Shown: positions 34,382 through 45,047, counted from the stretch's first letter. The stretch: DNA of 64,000 nucleotides from Amycolatopsis regifaucium (GCF_001613935.1 NZ_LQCI01000052.1:66643-130642); one strand, 5' to 3'. The notes: generated by a model not told the origin, from the sequence alone. Program-made: numbers and translations.

Positions 34382-37300
34382 CCGCCCTTCTTCGGGAATT
34401 GACGCCCGGAGTTCAGCGCCTCTTTGATATCCGCCAGGATATCGAACACTTCCTCCTTGTTCCGTGCAGCGGTGAGCTTCTCGGTGATGTATCGGTAGTA
34501 GCTGTCCCGGAACGTCTGATTGTGCGGTGTCCGGGACGAGCCCAAGGCGGCCGCCGTCTTGGCGTTGTGCGGCAGGTTGATCCCGTTCTCCGCGTCGTTG
34601 ATGCCTATTCCGGCGTCATCGAGGACGTCACGGGCCTCCTTGGCCTTCGGCGAGCCGTGCGGCACGATGTGGTGCGATTGCTCACCCGTTCGCCGGAACT
34701 CACCCTGCTTCTCCAGTGCCCGGTTGAGTTTGCAGCTCTCCCCCGCGTTGTGGACCAGCAGTTCTTCGCTGCCGACGGTGACGTAGTAGGTGTGGACGTC
34801 TTCGACGGTGAGGTTGTGTACCTTCTGCCGCTGGGTCCACGCCCGGGTCGAGACCACGGCGAGGCGCCTGCCGTCGTCGGTGCGCACCTGGTCACCGGAG
34901 CGGAGATCCTTGGCGTTGACCCAGCGGCCCTGCTGGTCGGCCCAGAACGGGTGCTCGTCGGTGGCGATCACGACGCCGCTCGAGCCGGTGAGGTCCCCGC
35001 CGTCGGTGTCGACGGTGACCTCGACGAGGTTCTTGCTGCCCTCTCCGTCGATGACCGCGGTCACCGGTTTGGCGACCGTGTCACCGCTTTCGGGGTCCGT
35101 GGCCAGCACGTGGTCCCCGACCTGGACGTCTTCGATGGGTTTGCGGGTGCCGTCGGCCATCGTCACCGCGGTGCCCGGCACGAAACTGTTGCAGCCCGCC
35201 GCCTTCGACGCTCCGCCACCGGAGCCCTTGGCGGCGCTGGTGCCGCCCCCGTTGGCGGCCTGACCGCCGCCGGAGCCACTGCCGGACGACTTCTTCCCGG
35301 TCGACGCCGTGCCGCCCGCCTTGCCACCGCCCGCTCCTGACGGCTTGCCCGCGCTGTCGGCACCCGCTTTGGGCGCGGGTTTCGGTGCGGGCGCGGTCTT
35401 CGCGCCATTGGCGCCCGCGTCCGCCGACTTGCTCGCCGTCTTCGCCGCGGTTTGACCGGCGTCGGCGGCCTTAGTGGCGCCCTGCGCCGCCTCGGCCCCC
35501 TTGACCGCGTACTTACCCGCCTTCACCGCCGTGGCACCCCAGCCGGCGAACGGGATGGCCGAGGCCGCCGACAGCGCCGCGTTGGCGTGGTCGCCCTCGG
35601 CGGCGTACCAGGCGGCGTTGGCCAGGTCCGCCGCCTCGCCCACGACGGGGATGACCCCGGCGACGTCGAGTGCGGCGTGGCCGATCTCCTTCGCGTTGTC
35701 CTTGACCCAGTCCACCGCGTCGTCGAACCAGCCGTGCCCGTCGATCTCCACCTGGGACAGCGGGTTCCCGGCGCCGAAGGTGTAGCGGTTGTTGGTCCAC
35801 GGGTCGGTCGTCATCGACAGGTCGGCGAGCGCGCCGTTGTAGAGGTCGAGGGTGAGGAACCGGTTCAGTCCCGGCGAATAGTCCCGGAAGCCCATGTCGT
35901 AGGTCCCGGTCGACTTGTCATGCCGGGCGGTGTTGAACCGATAGGAGTTCTCCTCCGCCTTGTCCGGATCGGCCTGGTCGGGCTTGTCTTCCCCGGAGAA
36001 CTCCTTCTCGTCGTCCTTGCCGTAGGCGGTGTAGCCGTAGGTGGACTTGGTGTCGCCCTGTGCGTTGGTGACCTGTTCGACGTCGGAGTGCGGGTTGAAC
36101 CCGTATACCGCGTCCTCCTCGGTCCCGTCGTCCTTGTACTTGATCTGCGCCAGCAATTCGCCGTCGGCCCCGTACTGGTATGCCTTGCGCAGCTTGCCGT
36201 TCTCTTCCTCGGTCAGTACCTGGTCGGACAGGCCGAGGTGGTGGTACGCGGTGGTCTTGTCCCCCACCTTCTTCGTCTGCTGCCGGTCGAGCGGGTCGTA
36301 GGTGTAGGTGGTGCTCTTCGGCCCGCGACCGTCGTCCTTGACGTGCTCCTTCTTGCGGTCGAACCCGTCGTAGGTGTACTTCTCCAGTTCCTTGCCCGAC
36401 TGCGTGACCCTGGTCAGCTTGCCGAAGGCGTCGTAGTCGTAGACGGCTTTCTGCCCGTCGGTGGTGGTGGAGAGCAGCCGGTTGCGCTGGTAGTCGAACG
36501 TCGTGCGCTTGCCGCCGACCTCCTGCTCCCACACATTGCCGTTGTCGTCGTGCTTGTAGCTCTCCTTGCGTTCCCCGTCGGTGCCGTTCTTGGTGACCTC
36601 ACGGACCCGGTCCCGCGGGTCGTACCGATAGCCGGCGTCGGTGTCGATCGTCGCGCCGTGGTCGTCCGCGTTCTGGGTGCGGCCCTTGTCCTTGGTGCGG
36701 TTGGAGTTCGAGTCGTACTCCAGGTTGTGCTCGCTGACGACCGGGCCGTTGTCCTTCTTGCGCTCGACCTGGGTCCGCAGCAGGCCGTCGAGGTAGTAGG
36801 AGTACTTGACGACGTTGCCGTTGCTCTTGACCTGCTGTTCGACGTGGCCGCGTTTGGTGTAGCCGAACGTGGTGACCTTGCCCGCGTCGCCGTCGTCACG
36901 CTTGTTCGTGATCTTCTCGACCTGGTCGAGCGGGTTGTAGTCGTACAACGAGGTCTTGCCGTCGAATTTCGCGGACTTGAGGTTGGCGTTTTCGTCGTAG
37001 GTGTAGGCGGTGCTGTGTGCGACCTTGCCGTCGTTCACCTCTTCGACCAGCTCGGCCAGGTTCACCGCGTCGTACCGGACACGGTAGGTGTCGATCGGGG
37101 TTTCCGGCGAGGAGTCGGTCAGCTCGATCAGGTTGTCGTTGGCGTCGTAGCGGTGGGCGAAGGTCTTCTTCTCCACGTCGACGTCCGCGCTGTTGTCGCG
37201 TACCAGCTGTACGGCGTCCGCGGCGACCGTGCCGCCGGCCTGGCCGGACAGGGTCACGTTCCGCACCTGTCCCGCCGACATCGGGTACTTGCCGATGCTG

Positions 37301-40300
37301 ACCCATTCCCCGGCCCGGGTGGTCTGGTCCACTTTGCTGGTGGTCGCGCCGTTGTTGTGCTCGACGGTGTAGGCGGCGTCGGTGGCGGTCGCTCGCGGAT
37401 AGCGCACCAGCACCTCGTAGGTGCCGTCGGCGGGTACCGGAGCCTTCCAGGTGAAGGACGAGCCGGGGCCGCGGCCGTCCCCGGTCCGGTATTGCGCGCC
37501 TTGGAAGCCCTTGTCCGAGTCGGCCGTGGCCCAGTCGCCGGTGGCCTGGGTGCGCTCGGGGTTGGCGTTGTCGGCGACGACCACGGCGCGGCCGACCGGA
37601 ACACCTTCGTCCGAGCGGGTCTTCAGCTTCCCGTCCGGGAAGTAGTCCCACGTCTGCACCCGGTTCGCGCCACCGCCGGCGCTGGTCAGTGTCCGGTTGG
37701 CCTGCTGACCGAGGGCCGTGTAGTCGTAGCTGGTCTTGATGTCCCACTGGTCGACCGATTCACGCAGCCAGCCGTTGTCGTAGTAACTCATCTTGGTGAC
37801 GTTGCGAACCTGTTCACCGTGCGACGGGGGCGCGCTGACCTCCTTGACCCTGCCGACCTCGTCATAGGTGGTGATCGTGCTGACCGGCGTGCGGTGTTCG
37901 GCGTCGGCCGGGTCGTACGGCAGGATCTCCTCGCGGACCCGGTTCAGCTCGTCGTAGACGGTTTCGGAGACGAAGTCGTTCGCCTCACCCGGCGTGTCCA
38001 CCCCACGGGGGTTGACCGTCCTGGTCAGGTTTCCGACCTGGTCGTACTCATACCGGGTGGTGAAATACCGCAACCCGTTGTCGTTGCTGTGCGGCGACCG
38101 CACCTCGGTCTGCATGGCCCGCTCGTCGAGGGTGATGAGGGTCTTCTGGCCCTCCTCGTCGACGCTGGCCACGACGTTGCCGTCCCGGTCGTACTCGGTG
38201 CTCACCGTGTTGCCGTTCGCGTCGGACGTCGCCACGACCTGGTGGTTCAGATCGAAGCGGTACTTGGTGGTGTAGTCGGCCGGGTCGGGGGTCTTGTTCT
38301 TCCGGGCGTCGGCGTGCGTCACGAGGTTGCCCACGTCGTCGTAGCTCGCGGTGACCTGCCCGCCCTTCACGTCGGTCGCCCGCACGATCTGGTTCAGCTC
38401 GTCGTAGACGAAGGTGTAGGTGAAGTCTCCGGGGTCGTTCGCGGTGAGGACGCCCTTGGGTTCGGTCTGCTTGATCAGATTGCCGACGGCGTCGTAACCG
38501 AAGGTGGTGATCTTCTCCGGGCCGTCAGGCGTGTCCTTCGGGGCGTGGACGGCGACACGCCTGTCCATCTCGTCGAAGGTGGTGCGGGTGACCGCGCCAT
38601 TGGCCGCCGTACTGGTCACCACGTTGTCGTTGCGGTCGTAGCGCGGGCCGGGCGTGACGATGTAGGCACCCGCCGCCTGATCCTTCGGCTCCTTGGTGTC
38701 GAGCGGCCGCTTGAAGACGTCGTAGGTGTAGGTGCTGGTCTTCCCGCGCGCGTCGGTGATCCAGACGACGTTGCCGATCTGGTCGTAGCGGTAGAGCGAC
38801 GCGCAGCCCAGCGGGTCGGTGATGACCCGCGGATACCCGTTGGGGTCGTAGTCGCCGTAGACGGTGGTGCGTCCGTTGGCGTCGGTCTGGTTGATGAGGT
38901 GACCGAAACCGTCGTAGGAGTACCTTGCGGTGTAATCGCCCTGCTGCGGCGTGGCGTTGCCCTTCGGGTCGGTGACCGCGACCAGATTTCCCTTGTCGTC
39001 GTAGACGAAGGTCCACTTGCGCCCTTCGGGGGTGGTCTTGTCCGTCAGGTCGGCGACGTGACCGTTCAAGTCGGTGCGATACCCGAGCCGGGTCGCCGGG
39101 CCACCCGCCCGGTTGGCCTCGGCGTCCTTGATCTCCAGCGGATACCCGGTCTTCTGGTCATAGACCCAGCTCTGCGTGGCGCCGTTGTTCTCGACCAGCC
39201 GGATGACGTTGTTGTCCTCGTCCCAGTGCGCGAGGGTCTTCTCGTTCTTCGCGTTGACGATCCGTTCCGGACGGCCGTAGCCGTCGATCAGTGTCTTGCT
39301 GGTCTTCCCGTTGCCGTCGACGAACGTGGATTCGATCTTCGATCCGGTGTCGCCGTCGGCATCGGCGTAGTCGAAGCTCATCGGGGAGGCGCGGCGGTCG
39401 GTGACCGTGCGCACGTTCCACCTGCGCTGTGTGTCACCGGCTTCGGTGAAATAACCGATCCGGGTGGTGTGCCCGTTCGGATCGACGACGGACGTCAGTT
39501 TGACGTAGTTCTCGTCGTAGAAGAACGTGAACGGTTTCGCGTCGGGGGTTCCCGCGCCGTCGACGACCTCGCCGAGCGCACCGCGGTCGGTATAGGTGAA
39601 GTTCACGACGCGCCCGGAGACGTCGGTGACCGACTTGAGCTTGTCGATGATGAAGAGGTTGTCGAGGTTGGTGCCGGTCAGCTTCTTCCCGCCGAGGATG
39701 TAGGAGAACGCGTCACCGCGCTGGTAGTAGTCCAAGGTGAGGGTGCGACGACCGGTGGCGTCGGTGACGTGTTTGAGCACCCCGGTGTTGCGGTTGCCCA
39801 GCAGCGCGCGCTCATAGGCGAACGACATGGTGTTGCCGTTCTTGTCCACAGTGGACGTGTGATAGCCCTGGGAATCGAAGAAGAACTTGGTGCGCTCGGG
39901 CGTGGTGAACACCCAGCGGCGTTCGTCGGCGCCTCCCGGGAGATACTGCAGGTACAGGTGCACGCCCGCCGGGCTGTCGTAGGTCCATTTCGCCGAGTCG
40001 GCGGAGTTGTTCTTGTTCAACTCGAAGACGTGGCTGGTTCCGTCACCGTCCACCAGGGTCACCGTGGTCGGCCAGCCGAGCAGACCGGGCAGCAGCCCGC
40101 CGAATTCCAGCGGTGTACCGAGCCGGTTCAGCGTCGACGCGGTGACCGACCAGCCGTTGCCGGCATAGGAATCCGAGGTGTCGGCGCTGTTGCTGCTCAG
40201 GCGCAGGAAGCTGGCCAGCCCCCGGCTGGGGTTGCTCAGCACGTCGAGGTTCCACACGGCGTTGCCGGAGAACTGGTTGACCGACACGGATCCCCCGGCG

Positions 40301-40956
40301 CCGGTGGGCACTCCGACGTAGGAGTAGAACTGCTCCAGCCCGAGCTGGTCCGACGTCGGACGCTCGACCCGCACCGGCTGATCCAACGTCGGCACCCCGG
40401 CCGTCTGCGACAGCCACTTGCGCGTCGAGTTGTCGTAGACGTCCCAGCGCAGCACGAACTGCTCACGCTCGTTGCCGGTATCGGCCAGCGCCGGCGCCTT
40501 GACCTTCGCGTCCAGTGCCACGGAGGCGCCGGGGGCGAGGTTCGCGGGCAACGGCGTGTCGACGCGGTTCCCCAGGGTGGCGTCTTGGCCGTCCGGCAGT
40601 TCCCACCGATAGGACAGCACGTGTTGTCCGGCGACCAGCGGGAATTTCACCGTGTTGGTCACGGTGACCCGCACCGGATGGACGTCGCCGGGGATCATCC
40701 GCCGCGCCGTGTCCGGCGCCGAATAGGCCGCCGACGCGGCCTGCCCGGCCACCGGCCTCGTCAAAGGTGCCTGCGCCTGCGCCGCTCTCGTCTCCGGAGG
40801 GGCGGCCGTCTGCGGACACCGCGGCGACGGCGGCGCCGCCACCCGCGGTGCCGGTTCCGCGGCCACGGCGACGGCGGGCGCGGACAAACCGACCACACCC
40901 GCGAACACGATCGCGGTCAATGACAGGACAGCGCCGAAACGGACTGGTTTCCCCAT
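34378..40956 (-). CDS. secreted RHS/YD-repeat polymorphic toxin with Hint and AHH nuclease domains
   Basis: 2192 residues. A signal peptide (1-32) precedes an N-terminal beta-rich region (~100-480). YD/RHS repeats (for example YDxxGN-LxxxTD) run from ~500 to 1690, interrupted near 1120-1260 by a golvesin/CBM-edge-like domain (DGTYEVLVRYPRA, A-G-Q-V-R-N-V-T-L-S). The RHS core ends with G-F-R-D-Y-S-P-G-L-N-R-F near 1690. A hydrophobic pretoxin region and Gly/Ser/Lys linker follow, then a Hint autoprotease (C-N-S-F-V-P-G-T-A-V near 1922, ending V-H-N near 2068). The tip is an AHH-type HNH/EndoVII nuclease (S-H-H-I-V-P, G-I-x-I-N-D, N-G-I-N-L-P). The Imm11 gene is coupled downstream. Probable role: killing of competing cells by DNA or RNA cleavage. 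Confidence 0.9.
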   Translation of the reverse strand: MGKPVRFGAVLSLTAIVFAGVVGLSAPAVAVAAEPAPRVAAPPSPRCPQTAAPPETRAAQAQAPLTRPVAGQAASAAYSAPDTARRMIPGDVHPVRVTVTNTVKFPLVAGQHVLSYRWELPDGQDATLGNRVDTPLPANLAPGASVALDAKVKAPALADTGNEREQFVLRWDVYDNSTRKWLSQTAGVPTLDQPVRVERPTSDQLGLEQFYSYVGVPTGAGGSVSVNQFSGNAVWNLDVLSNPSRGLASFLRLSSNSADTSDSYAGNGWSVTASTLNRLGTPLEFGGLLPGLLGWPTTVTLVDGDGTSHVFELNKNNSADSAKWTYDSPAGVHLYLQYLPGGADERRWVFTTPERTKFFFDSQGYHTSTVDKNGNTMSFAYERALLGNRNTGVLKHVTDATGRRTLTLDYYQRGDAFSYILGGKKLTGTNLDNLFIIDKLKSVTDVSGRVVNFTYTDRGALGEVVDGAGTPDAKPFTFFYDENYVKLTSVVDPNGHTTRIGYFTEAGDTQRRWNVRTVTDRRASPMSFDYADADGDTGSKIESTFVDGNGKTSKTLIDGYGRPERIVNAKNEKTLAHWDEDNNVIRLVENNGATQSWVYDQKTGYPLEIKDAEANRAGGPATRLGYRTDLNGHVADLTDKTTPEGRKWTFVYDDKGNLVAVTDPKGNATPQQGDYTARYSYDGFGHLINQTDANGRTTVYGDYDPNGYPRVITDPLGCASLYRYDQIGNVVWITDARGKTSTYTYDVFKRPLDTKEPKDQAAGAYIVTPGPRYDRNDNVVTSTAANGAVTRTTFDEMDRRVAVHAPKDTPDGPEKITTFGYDAVGNLIKQTEPKGVLTANDPGDFTYTFVYDELNQIVRATDVKGGQVTASYDDVGNLVTHADARKNKTPDPADYTTKYRFDLNHQVVATSDANGNTVSTEYDRDGNVVASVDEEGQKTLITLDERAMQTEVRSPHSNDNGLRYFTTRYEYDQVGNLTRTVNPRGVDTPGEANDFVSETVYDELNRVREEILPYDPADAEHRTPVSTITTYDEVGRVKEVSAPPSHGEQVRNVTKMSYYDNGWLRESVDQWDIKTSYDYTALGQQANRTLTSAGGGANRVQTWDYFPDGKLKTRSDEGVPVGRAVVVADNANPERTQATGDWATADSDKGFQGAQYRTGDGRGPGSSFTWKAPVPADGTYEVLVRYPRATATDAAYTVEHNNGATTSKVDQTTRAGEWVSIGKYPMSAGQVRNVTLSGQAGGTVAADAVQLVRDNSADVDVEKKTFAHRYDANDNLIELTDSSPETPIDTYRVRYDAVNLAELVEEVNDGKVAHSTAYTYDENANLKSAKFDGKTSLYDYNPLDQVEKITNKRDDGDAGKVTTFGYTKRGHVEQQVKSNGNVVKYSYYLDGLLRTQVERKKDNGPVVSEHNLEYDSNSNRTKDKGRTQNADDHGATIDTDAGYRYDPRDRVREVTKNGTDGERKESYKHDDNGNVWEQEVGGKRTTFDYQRNRLLSTTTDGQKAVYDYDAFGKLTRVTQSGKELEKYTYDGFDRKKEHVKDDGRGPKSTTYTYDPLDRQQTKKVGDKTTAYHHLGLSDQVLTEEENGKLRKAYQYGADGELLAQIKYKDDGTEEDAVYGFNPHSDVEQVTNAQGDTKSTYGYTAYGKDDEKEFSGEDKPDQADPDKAEENSYRFNTARHDKSTGTYDMGFRDYSPGLNRFLTLDLYNGALADLSMTTDPWTNNRYTFGAGNPLSQVEIDGHGWFDDAVDWVKDNAKEIGHAALDVAGVIPVVGEAADLANAAWYAAEGDHANAALSAASAIPFAGWGATAVKAGKYAVKGAEAAQGATKAADAGQTAAKTASKSADAGANGAKTAPAPKPAPKAGADSAGKPSGAGGGKAGGTASTGKKSSGSGSGGGQAANGGGTSAAKGSGGGASKAAGCNSFVPGTAVTMADGTRKPIEDVQVGDHVLATDPESGDTVAKPVTAVIDGEGSKNLVEVTVDTDGGDLTGSSGVVIATDEHPFWADQQGRWVNAKDLRSGDQVRTDDGRRLAVVSTRAWTQRQKVHNLTVEDVHTYYVTVGSEELLVHNAGESCKLNRALEKQGEFRRTGEQSHHIVPHGSPKAKEARDVLDDAGIGINDAENGINLPHNAKTAAALGSSRTPHNQTFRDSYYRYITEKLTAARNKEEVFDILADIKEALNSGRQFPKKGG

Positions 40957-41770
40957 GATCCCCAGTTCCCTTCACCCGCGGAAAAGCGGGCGCGATCAAC
41001 CACCGCTCGACCAAGCGATGCGGCGATCGGTGAAATAAGCTCGTGTGGTCATCCCCAGCAAGCGCCCCGCGGCGTCTTCACGACGCGCCCCCAGCCCCGA
41101 CGTGCCCACAATGGAGCACCGGCCTCAGTCAAGCACTGGACGGCGAAGATCGGAATAGTCCGAACAGGTGGCTGCCAGGCGAGTCAGCCAATCCGTGCAC
41201 CGGCGTCGAGGCAACAGAATCGATTCCCGTGAAATTATCCTCGATTTACCCGGAATTCGCTTTGAGGGGCTGCTTCGAGCACTGCTTTCCCCGTCGCGCG
41301 CCGTCTACGGGAATCCCAGGAGACCGCACCCGGCCTGTCGAACCGCGGAGACCGGCGAGAAGACAGAAAGACCGCTACACCACCAACCTACTCCGCCCCG
41401 CTTTCTGAAGACAGAGAACCATCGTATTACGCCGCGCCGACAAAGGACCGTGCTCGAAGCACCTCTCACACGTCGTTGCGTCCGGCGTGACCCGATGACC
41501 ACCGGCTGTCCTGATCTGCGGTTCGGTAGTCCACGAATACGCGTGGCGCGGCACAGGATAGGGGCGGACCGGGGCCCTGTATTGGAAAGATGTCAGATCG
41601 TCGCCAGCTGCGAAAATCCAGGAATACCGGCCCGCCGTTCCCGTGGGCTGACCGGGTGATGTTGCCTCGATCGCCTGGCAGGCAAGTGTTTTGGCTGCGT
41701 ACCGTCCCCAAGGTGCTTGAGCGCCAGGGGGCGTTGTCGGGGCGAGCATCGCAGAGAGGCCATTCAATCC
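40957..41770. other. 814-base divergent intergenic region between the two RHS genes
   Basis: No gene is supported. Short frames on both strands overlap and lack ribosome sites. The stretch must hold the promoters of both RHS genes; I could not identify convincing -35/-10 pairs. Composition is less GC-rich than the genes. Confidence 0.4.
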
Positions 41771-44700
41771 ATGGATTCGAGACGCTTTCATCGATGGCGG
41801 CTGCGCGGAATCTTCGCGACCACGACCGCGGTCGTCTTGGCGGCGAGTGGAATCACCGCCCCGGCGAACGCGGTCGCACAGTTCACCGCGAAACCGCCGC
41901 GTCCGGCGACAAGTCAGGCATGGCATCCCGGCACCGCGGTCGACCGGACACCTGACGGCGGCTCACCGCCATCGAGCGACTGGACCTCCCGAGCGTCACG
42001 GTCGCGAGCCGACAGACAGGCATCCGGGCTGGCCTCCTGCGGTGACCGGACCGGAATCCGGCCGTTCTATCCACTGGAGCGGTTCAAGGTCAGCGATCGG
42101 ATGGAGATCCTCGTCAATCTCTCCAGCGGAAACCTGGTGGTCACCCAGGACGACTTCTCTCTCCAGGGCACGGGCCTGGATCTGGCGATCAGTCACGTCT
42201 ACAACAACCTGGTGCCGAATCGGGGCTCGTTCGGGGTCGGCACGACAATGTCGGCCGGGGCGGACGTCGGCCTGGAATTCTCGGGCGACAACGTGATTCT
42301 GCATGGCCCCAGCGGCTACTGCGCCACGTACGTACCGAAGACCGGCGGCGGATACACCGCGCCGAACGGGATGAACGCCCAGCTGCGCAAGGAAAGTGAC
42401 GGCACCTTCACGCTGATCTTCGATTCCTCGGAGGAGAAGTGGCGATTCACCGGCCAAGGCTGGCTGACCTCACAAGCCGACCGCAACGGCAACGCCAACA
42501 GCTACACCTATCATCCCAACGGGACACTCGCGTCGATCAGGGACTCGCAGGGACGGGTCACCACGGTGGCGAGCGACACCCAAGGCCTGGTGAAACGGAT
42601 CATCGACCCGACCGGCGCCGACGTCGGAACCTACGAGTACAACGGCAATGGACAGCTGACCTCCTTTGTGGACCGTAACGGGCACACGGTCGCGCTGGGG
42701 TGGGACGCGGCCTCCAACCTCGTGTCGATCACCGATCCGTCCGGCAACGCCTACCACTTCGCCTTCGACGGTGCCGACCGGGTGACCAAGGTATCGGTTC
42801 CCAACAGCGCGAAGGCATTGGACACGACCTTCGAGTACCAGAGCGGCCGGACCGTGGCGCGGGATCCGAAGGGCAACGCCACTACCTACCACTTCGACGG
42901 CGAAGGCCGCCAGGTCAAGGCCGTCGACGCACTCGGGCACGAGCGGTCGCGGTCCTGGAGTGCCAACAGCGACGTCCAGTCCACGACCGACAGCATGGGC
43001 AACACCGGCAAGCGCCGCTACGACCCGCTCAACAACCTGATCGGAACCGAGCTGCCGACCGGCGCGAAGAACACACTCGGCTACACCGACAGCGCGCACG
43101 CGCACTCCCCCACGTCGCTCAAAGACCCGGCAGGACGGGAACTCGTCCACGAGTACGACGGACCCGGCAACCTGACGAAGATCCGCTCGATCGGAGCGCT
43201 GACCGCCGACCTGGACGTGCGCACCTACAACTATCCACAAGGGACGCTGGCCACGGCCAAGGACGGCAACGGCCACCTCACGAGTTACGGATACGACCCG
43301 GCGGGCAACCTGACGTCGGTGACGGAACCCGCGCCGATGGGAGTCACCGGTTATCAGTACGACGCGCTCTCGCGGATCGTGCAGGTGACCGACGGGCGTG
43401 GTCACAAAATCGGCTACGACTACGACAAGTTCGACCGTGTCGTGCGGGTCACCGACGACTCCGACGGGGACAAAACCCTGCTCGAGGTCTGGTACGACCA
43501 CCAGGGCAACGTGATCTGGAAGATCGCGCCGACCTGGAACATCTACTACTCCTGGGATCGATACCCCGTCGGCAACCAGGTCAAGACCGCCGAGCGGACC
43601 GAAGGAACCGGCAACGAACACGTCACCTACGACTACGACGAGGCGGGCAACCTCGACAACGTGTGGACCAGCGAGACCGGCCAGCCACTGCTGTTCTACT
43701 ACGACGCCGCGAACCGCCTCGTCAAGATGACCGACCCAGGCATCCAGGACACCACCTTCACCTACGACGACGCCGACCGCCGCACCTCGATCCTCTGGCC
43801 CGGCGCAGGAACCCAAACGATCACCTACGACAACTCCGGCCGCCAGACCGGCATCACGGTGAAGAACACAGCGAACACCGAAACGTTCAGAGCCACGTAC
43901 AGCTACACGACCGCCGGCGGCGAGGACAGTGACCAGCTGCAGGCCAAGACGATCGCTGGAGTCACCACGCCCTACAGCTACGATCCGCTGCGACGGATGT
44001 CCAAGGCGGGCCCCGAAACTTACGGCTACGACCTGGCGGGCAACCTGACGAACCTGGCAGGGACCGCCTTCACCGTCAACGCGGCCAACCAGTTCACCCA
44101 AGCCGGGAACTCCGTCAACGGCTTCGACGGAGCCGGCAACCTCATCAGCCGCACCGACCCTGCCGAAACCTACACCTACAGCTCGACCAACCAGCTCGTA
44201 CGGGCGACGTCCGGCGGGACCGAGGTCTACCGGGCCGCCTACGACGGCATCGACCAGACCCAGCCGCGGTCCATCACCGAACAGACCGGCGTGGCCACCA
44301 GCAGCACACACGTCTTCGGACAGACCGCCCTCGGACCGATGTGGGTCAAGGAGAACGGCTCGACCACCACCTACAGTCGCGATCCCCGCGGCACGCTGGT
44401 AACGGTCCGGACCGGTACCGGCGCCCGCCACAACGCCATCACCGACTACCAAGGCACCGTCCTCGGCCTGGTCGACACCACCGGCGCCGTCACCGCGAAC
44501 TACGCCTACCGCCCCTACGGCAGCTCGACGCCCAGCGGTGCCGCGGCATCGGCGAACAAGCTGCGCTACCTCGGTCAGTACCAGACACAGCGCGGTGACC
44601 TGTTGCTCGGCTACCGGAACTACAAGCCCGACTGGGGGCGCTTCACCCAGCCGGACCCCACGTACCAGGAACGAAACGCTTACAACTACGCGACCTGCGA

Positions 44701-44878
44701 TCCGATCAACAACAGTGACGCCACCGGCGCACTGTCCGTCACAAGCCTCGCCAAAAAGCTTTGGAACGGCGCCAAGAAACTCAAAGGACCGTTCTGCTAC
44801 ATCAATCGCGCCCTGGAAGACACCGATGATTCACTCAAGGACGAGTTCAAGGACTTGACCGAATGCTTCTTGGGATGA
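41771..44878 (+). CDS. secreted RHS/YD-repeat protein with a short, unidentified C-terminal tip
   Basis: 1035 residues from the ATG at 41771 (AGAGG upstream). A signal peptide (basic R-R-F-H-R-W-R-L-R, hydrophobic core, ending N-A-V-A, ~1-35) precedes a DUF6531-like segment (S-G-N-L-V-V-T-Q-D-D-F-S-L-Q-G, ~110-150). YD repeats follow (~230-900), then the RHS core end (L-L-L-G-Y-R-N-Y-K-P-D-W-G-R-F-T-Q-P-D-P, ~940). The tip after the core is only about 50 residues, with two Cys and charged helices, and matches no toxin family I know. No immunity gene follows; a terminator is 20 bases downstream. It may be an orphan or a very small toxin. Confidence 0.85.
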   Translation: MDSRRFHRWRLRGIFATTTAVVLAASGITAPANAVAQFTAKPPRPATSQAWHPGTAVDRTPDGGSPPSSDWTSRASRSRADRQASGLASCGDRTGIRPFYPLERFKVSDRMEILVNLSSGNLVVTQDDFSLQGTGLDLAISHVYNNLVPNRGSFGVGTTMSAGADVGLEFSGDNVILHGPSGYCATYVPKTGGGYTAPNGMNAQLRKESDGTFTLIFDSSEEKWRFTGQGWLTSQADRNGNANSYTYHPNGTLASIRDSQGRVTTVASDTQGLVKRIIDPTGADVGTYEYNGNGQLTSFVDRNGHTVALGWDAASNLVSITDPSGNAYHFAFDGADRVTKVSVPNSAKALDTTFEYQSGRTVARDPKGNATTYHFDGEGRQVKAVDALGHERSRSWSANSDVQSTTDSMGNTGKRRYDPLNNLIGTELPTGAKNTLGYTDSAHAHSPTSLKDPAGRELVHEYDGPGNLTKIRSIGALTADLDVRTYNYPQGTLATAKDGNGHLTSYGYDPAGNLTSVTEPAPMGVTGYQYDALSRIVQVTDGRGHKIGYDYDKFDRVVRVTDDSDGDKTLLEVWYDHQGNVIWKIAPTWNIYYSWDRYPVGNQVKTAERTEGTGNEHVTYDYDEAGNLDNVWTSETGQPLLFYYDAANRLVKMTDPGIQDTTFTYDDADRRTSILWPGAGTQTITYDNSGRQTGITVKNTANTETFRATYSYTTAGGEDSDQLQAKTIAGVTTPYSYDPLRRMSKAGPETYGYDLAGNLTNLAGTAFTVNAANQFTQAGNSVNGFDGAGNLISRTDPAETYTYSSTNQLVRATSGGTEVYRAAYDGIDQTQPRSITEQTGVATSSTHVFGQTALGPMWVKENGSTTTYSRDPRGTLVTVRTGTGARHNAITDYQGTVLGLVDTTGAVTANYAYRPYGSSTPSGAAASANKLRYLGQYQTQRGDLLLGYRNYKPDWGRFTQPDPTYQERNAYNYATCDPINNSDATGALSVTSLAKKLWNGAKKLKGPFCYINRALEDTDDSLKDEFKDLTECFLG

Positions 44879-44897
44879 CACGCCTCGCGGAGTGAGC

Positions 44898-44931
44898 GGT
44901 CGTCCGCCGGTCACAGCACCGGCGGACGACC
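44898..44931 (+). terminator. terminator of the second RHS gene
   Basis: A perfect 14-bp stem (44898-44911 with 44918-44931) and a 6-base loop, 20 bases after the RHS stop codon. Confidence 0.75.
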
Positions 44932-45047
44932 ACCCGTTCGGTGAACGAGAACACTCGCCCAAGCCGGACATCGGGAACCTGAATACCCCCGACTCCTGGT
45001 CCGCGGCGCCGGAGCGGCAGCGAGATGTCGAGGACGCCGTGGAACAT

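Noticed and set aside
35452..40923. 1823-codon open frame antisense to the RHS toxin
   Set aside because: Val/Gly/Arg-rich shadow of the YD-repeat gene; no start context, no domains, while the opposite strand has a complete multi-domain protein.
42470..44452. 660-codon open frame antisense to the second RHS gene
   Set aside because: Same cause: codon-position mirror of a high-GC repeat gene without recognisable motifs.
34378..44878. CRISPR-like or tandem DNA repeats
   Set aside because: The periodicity is that of degenerate YD peptide repeats; there are no identical direct repeats with spacers.
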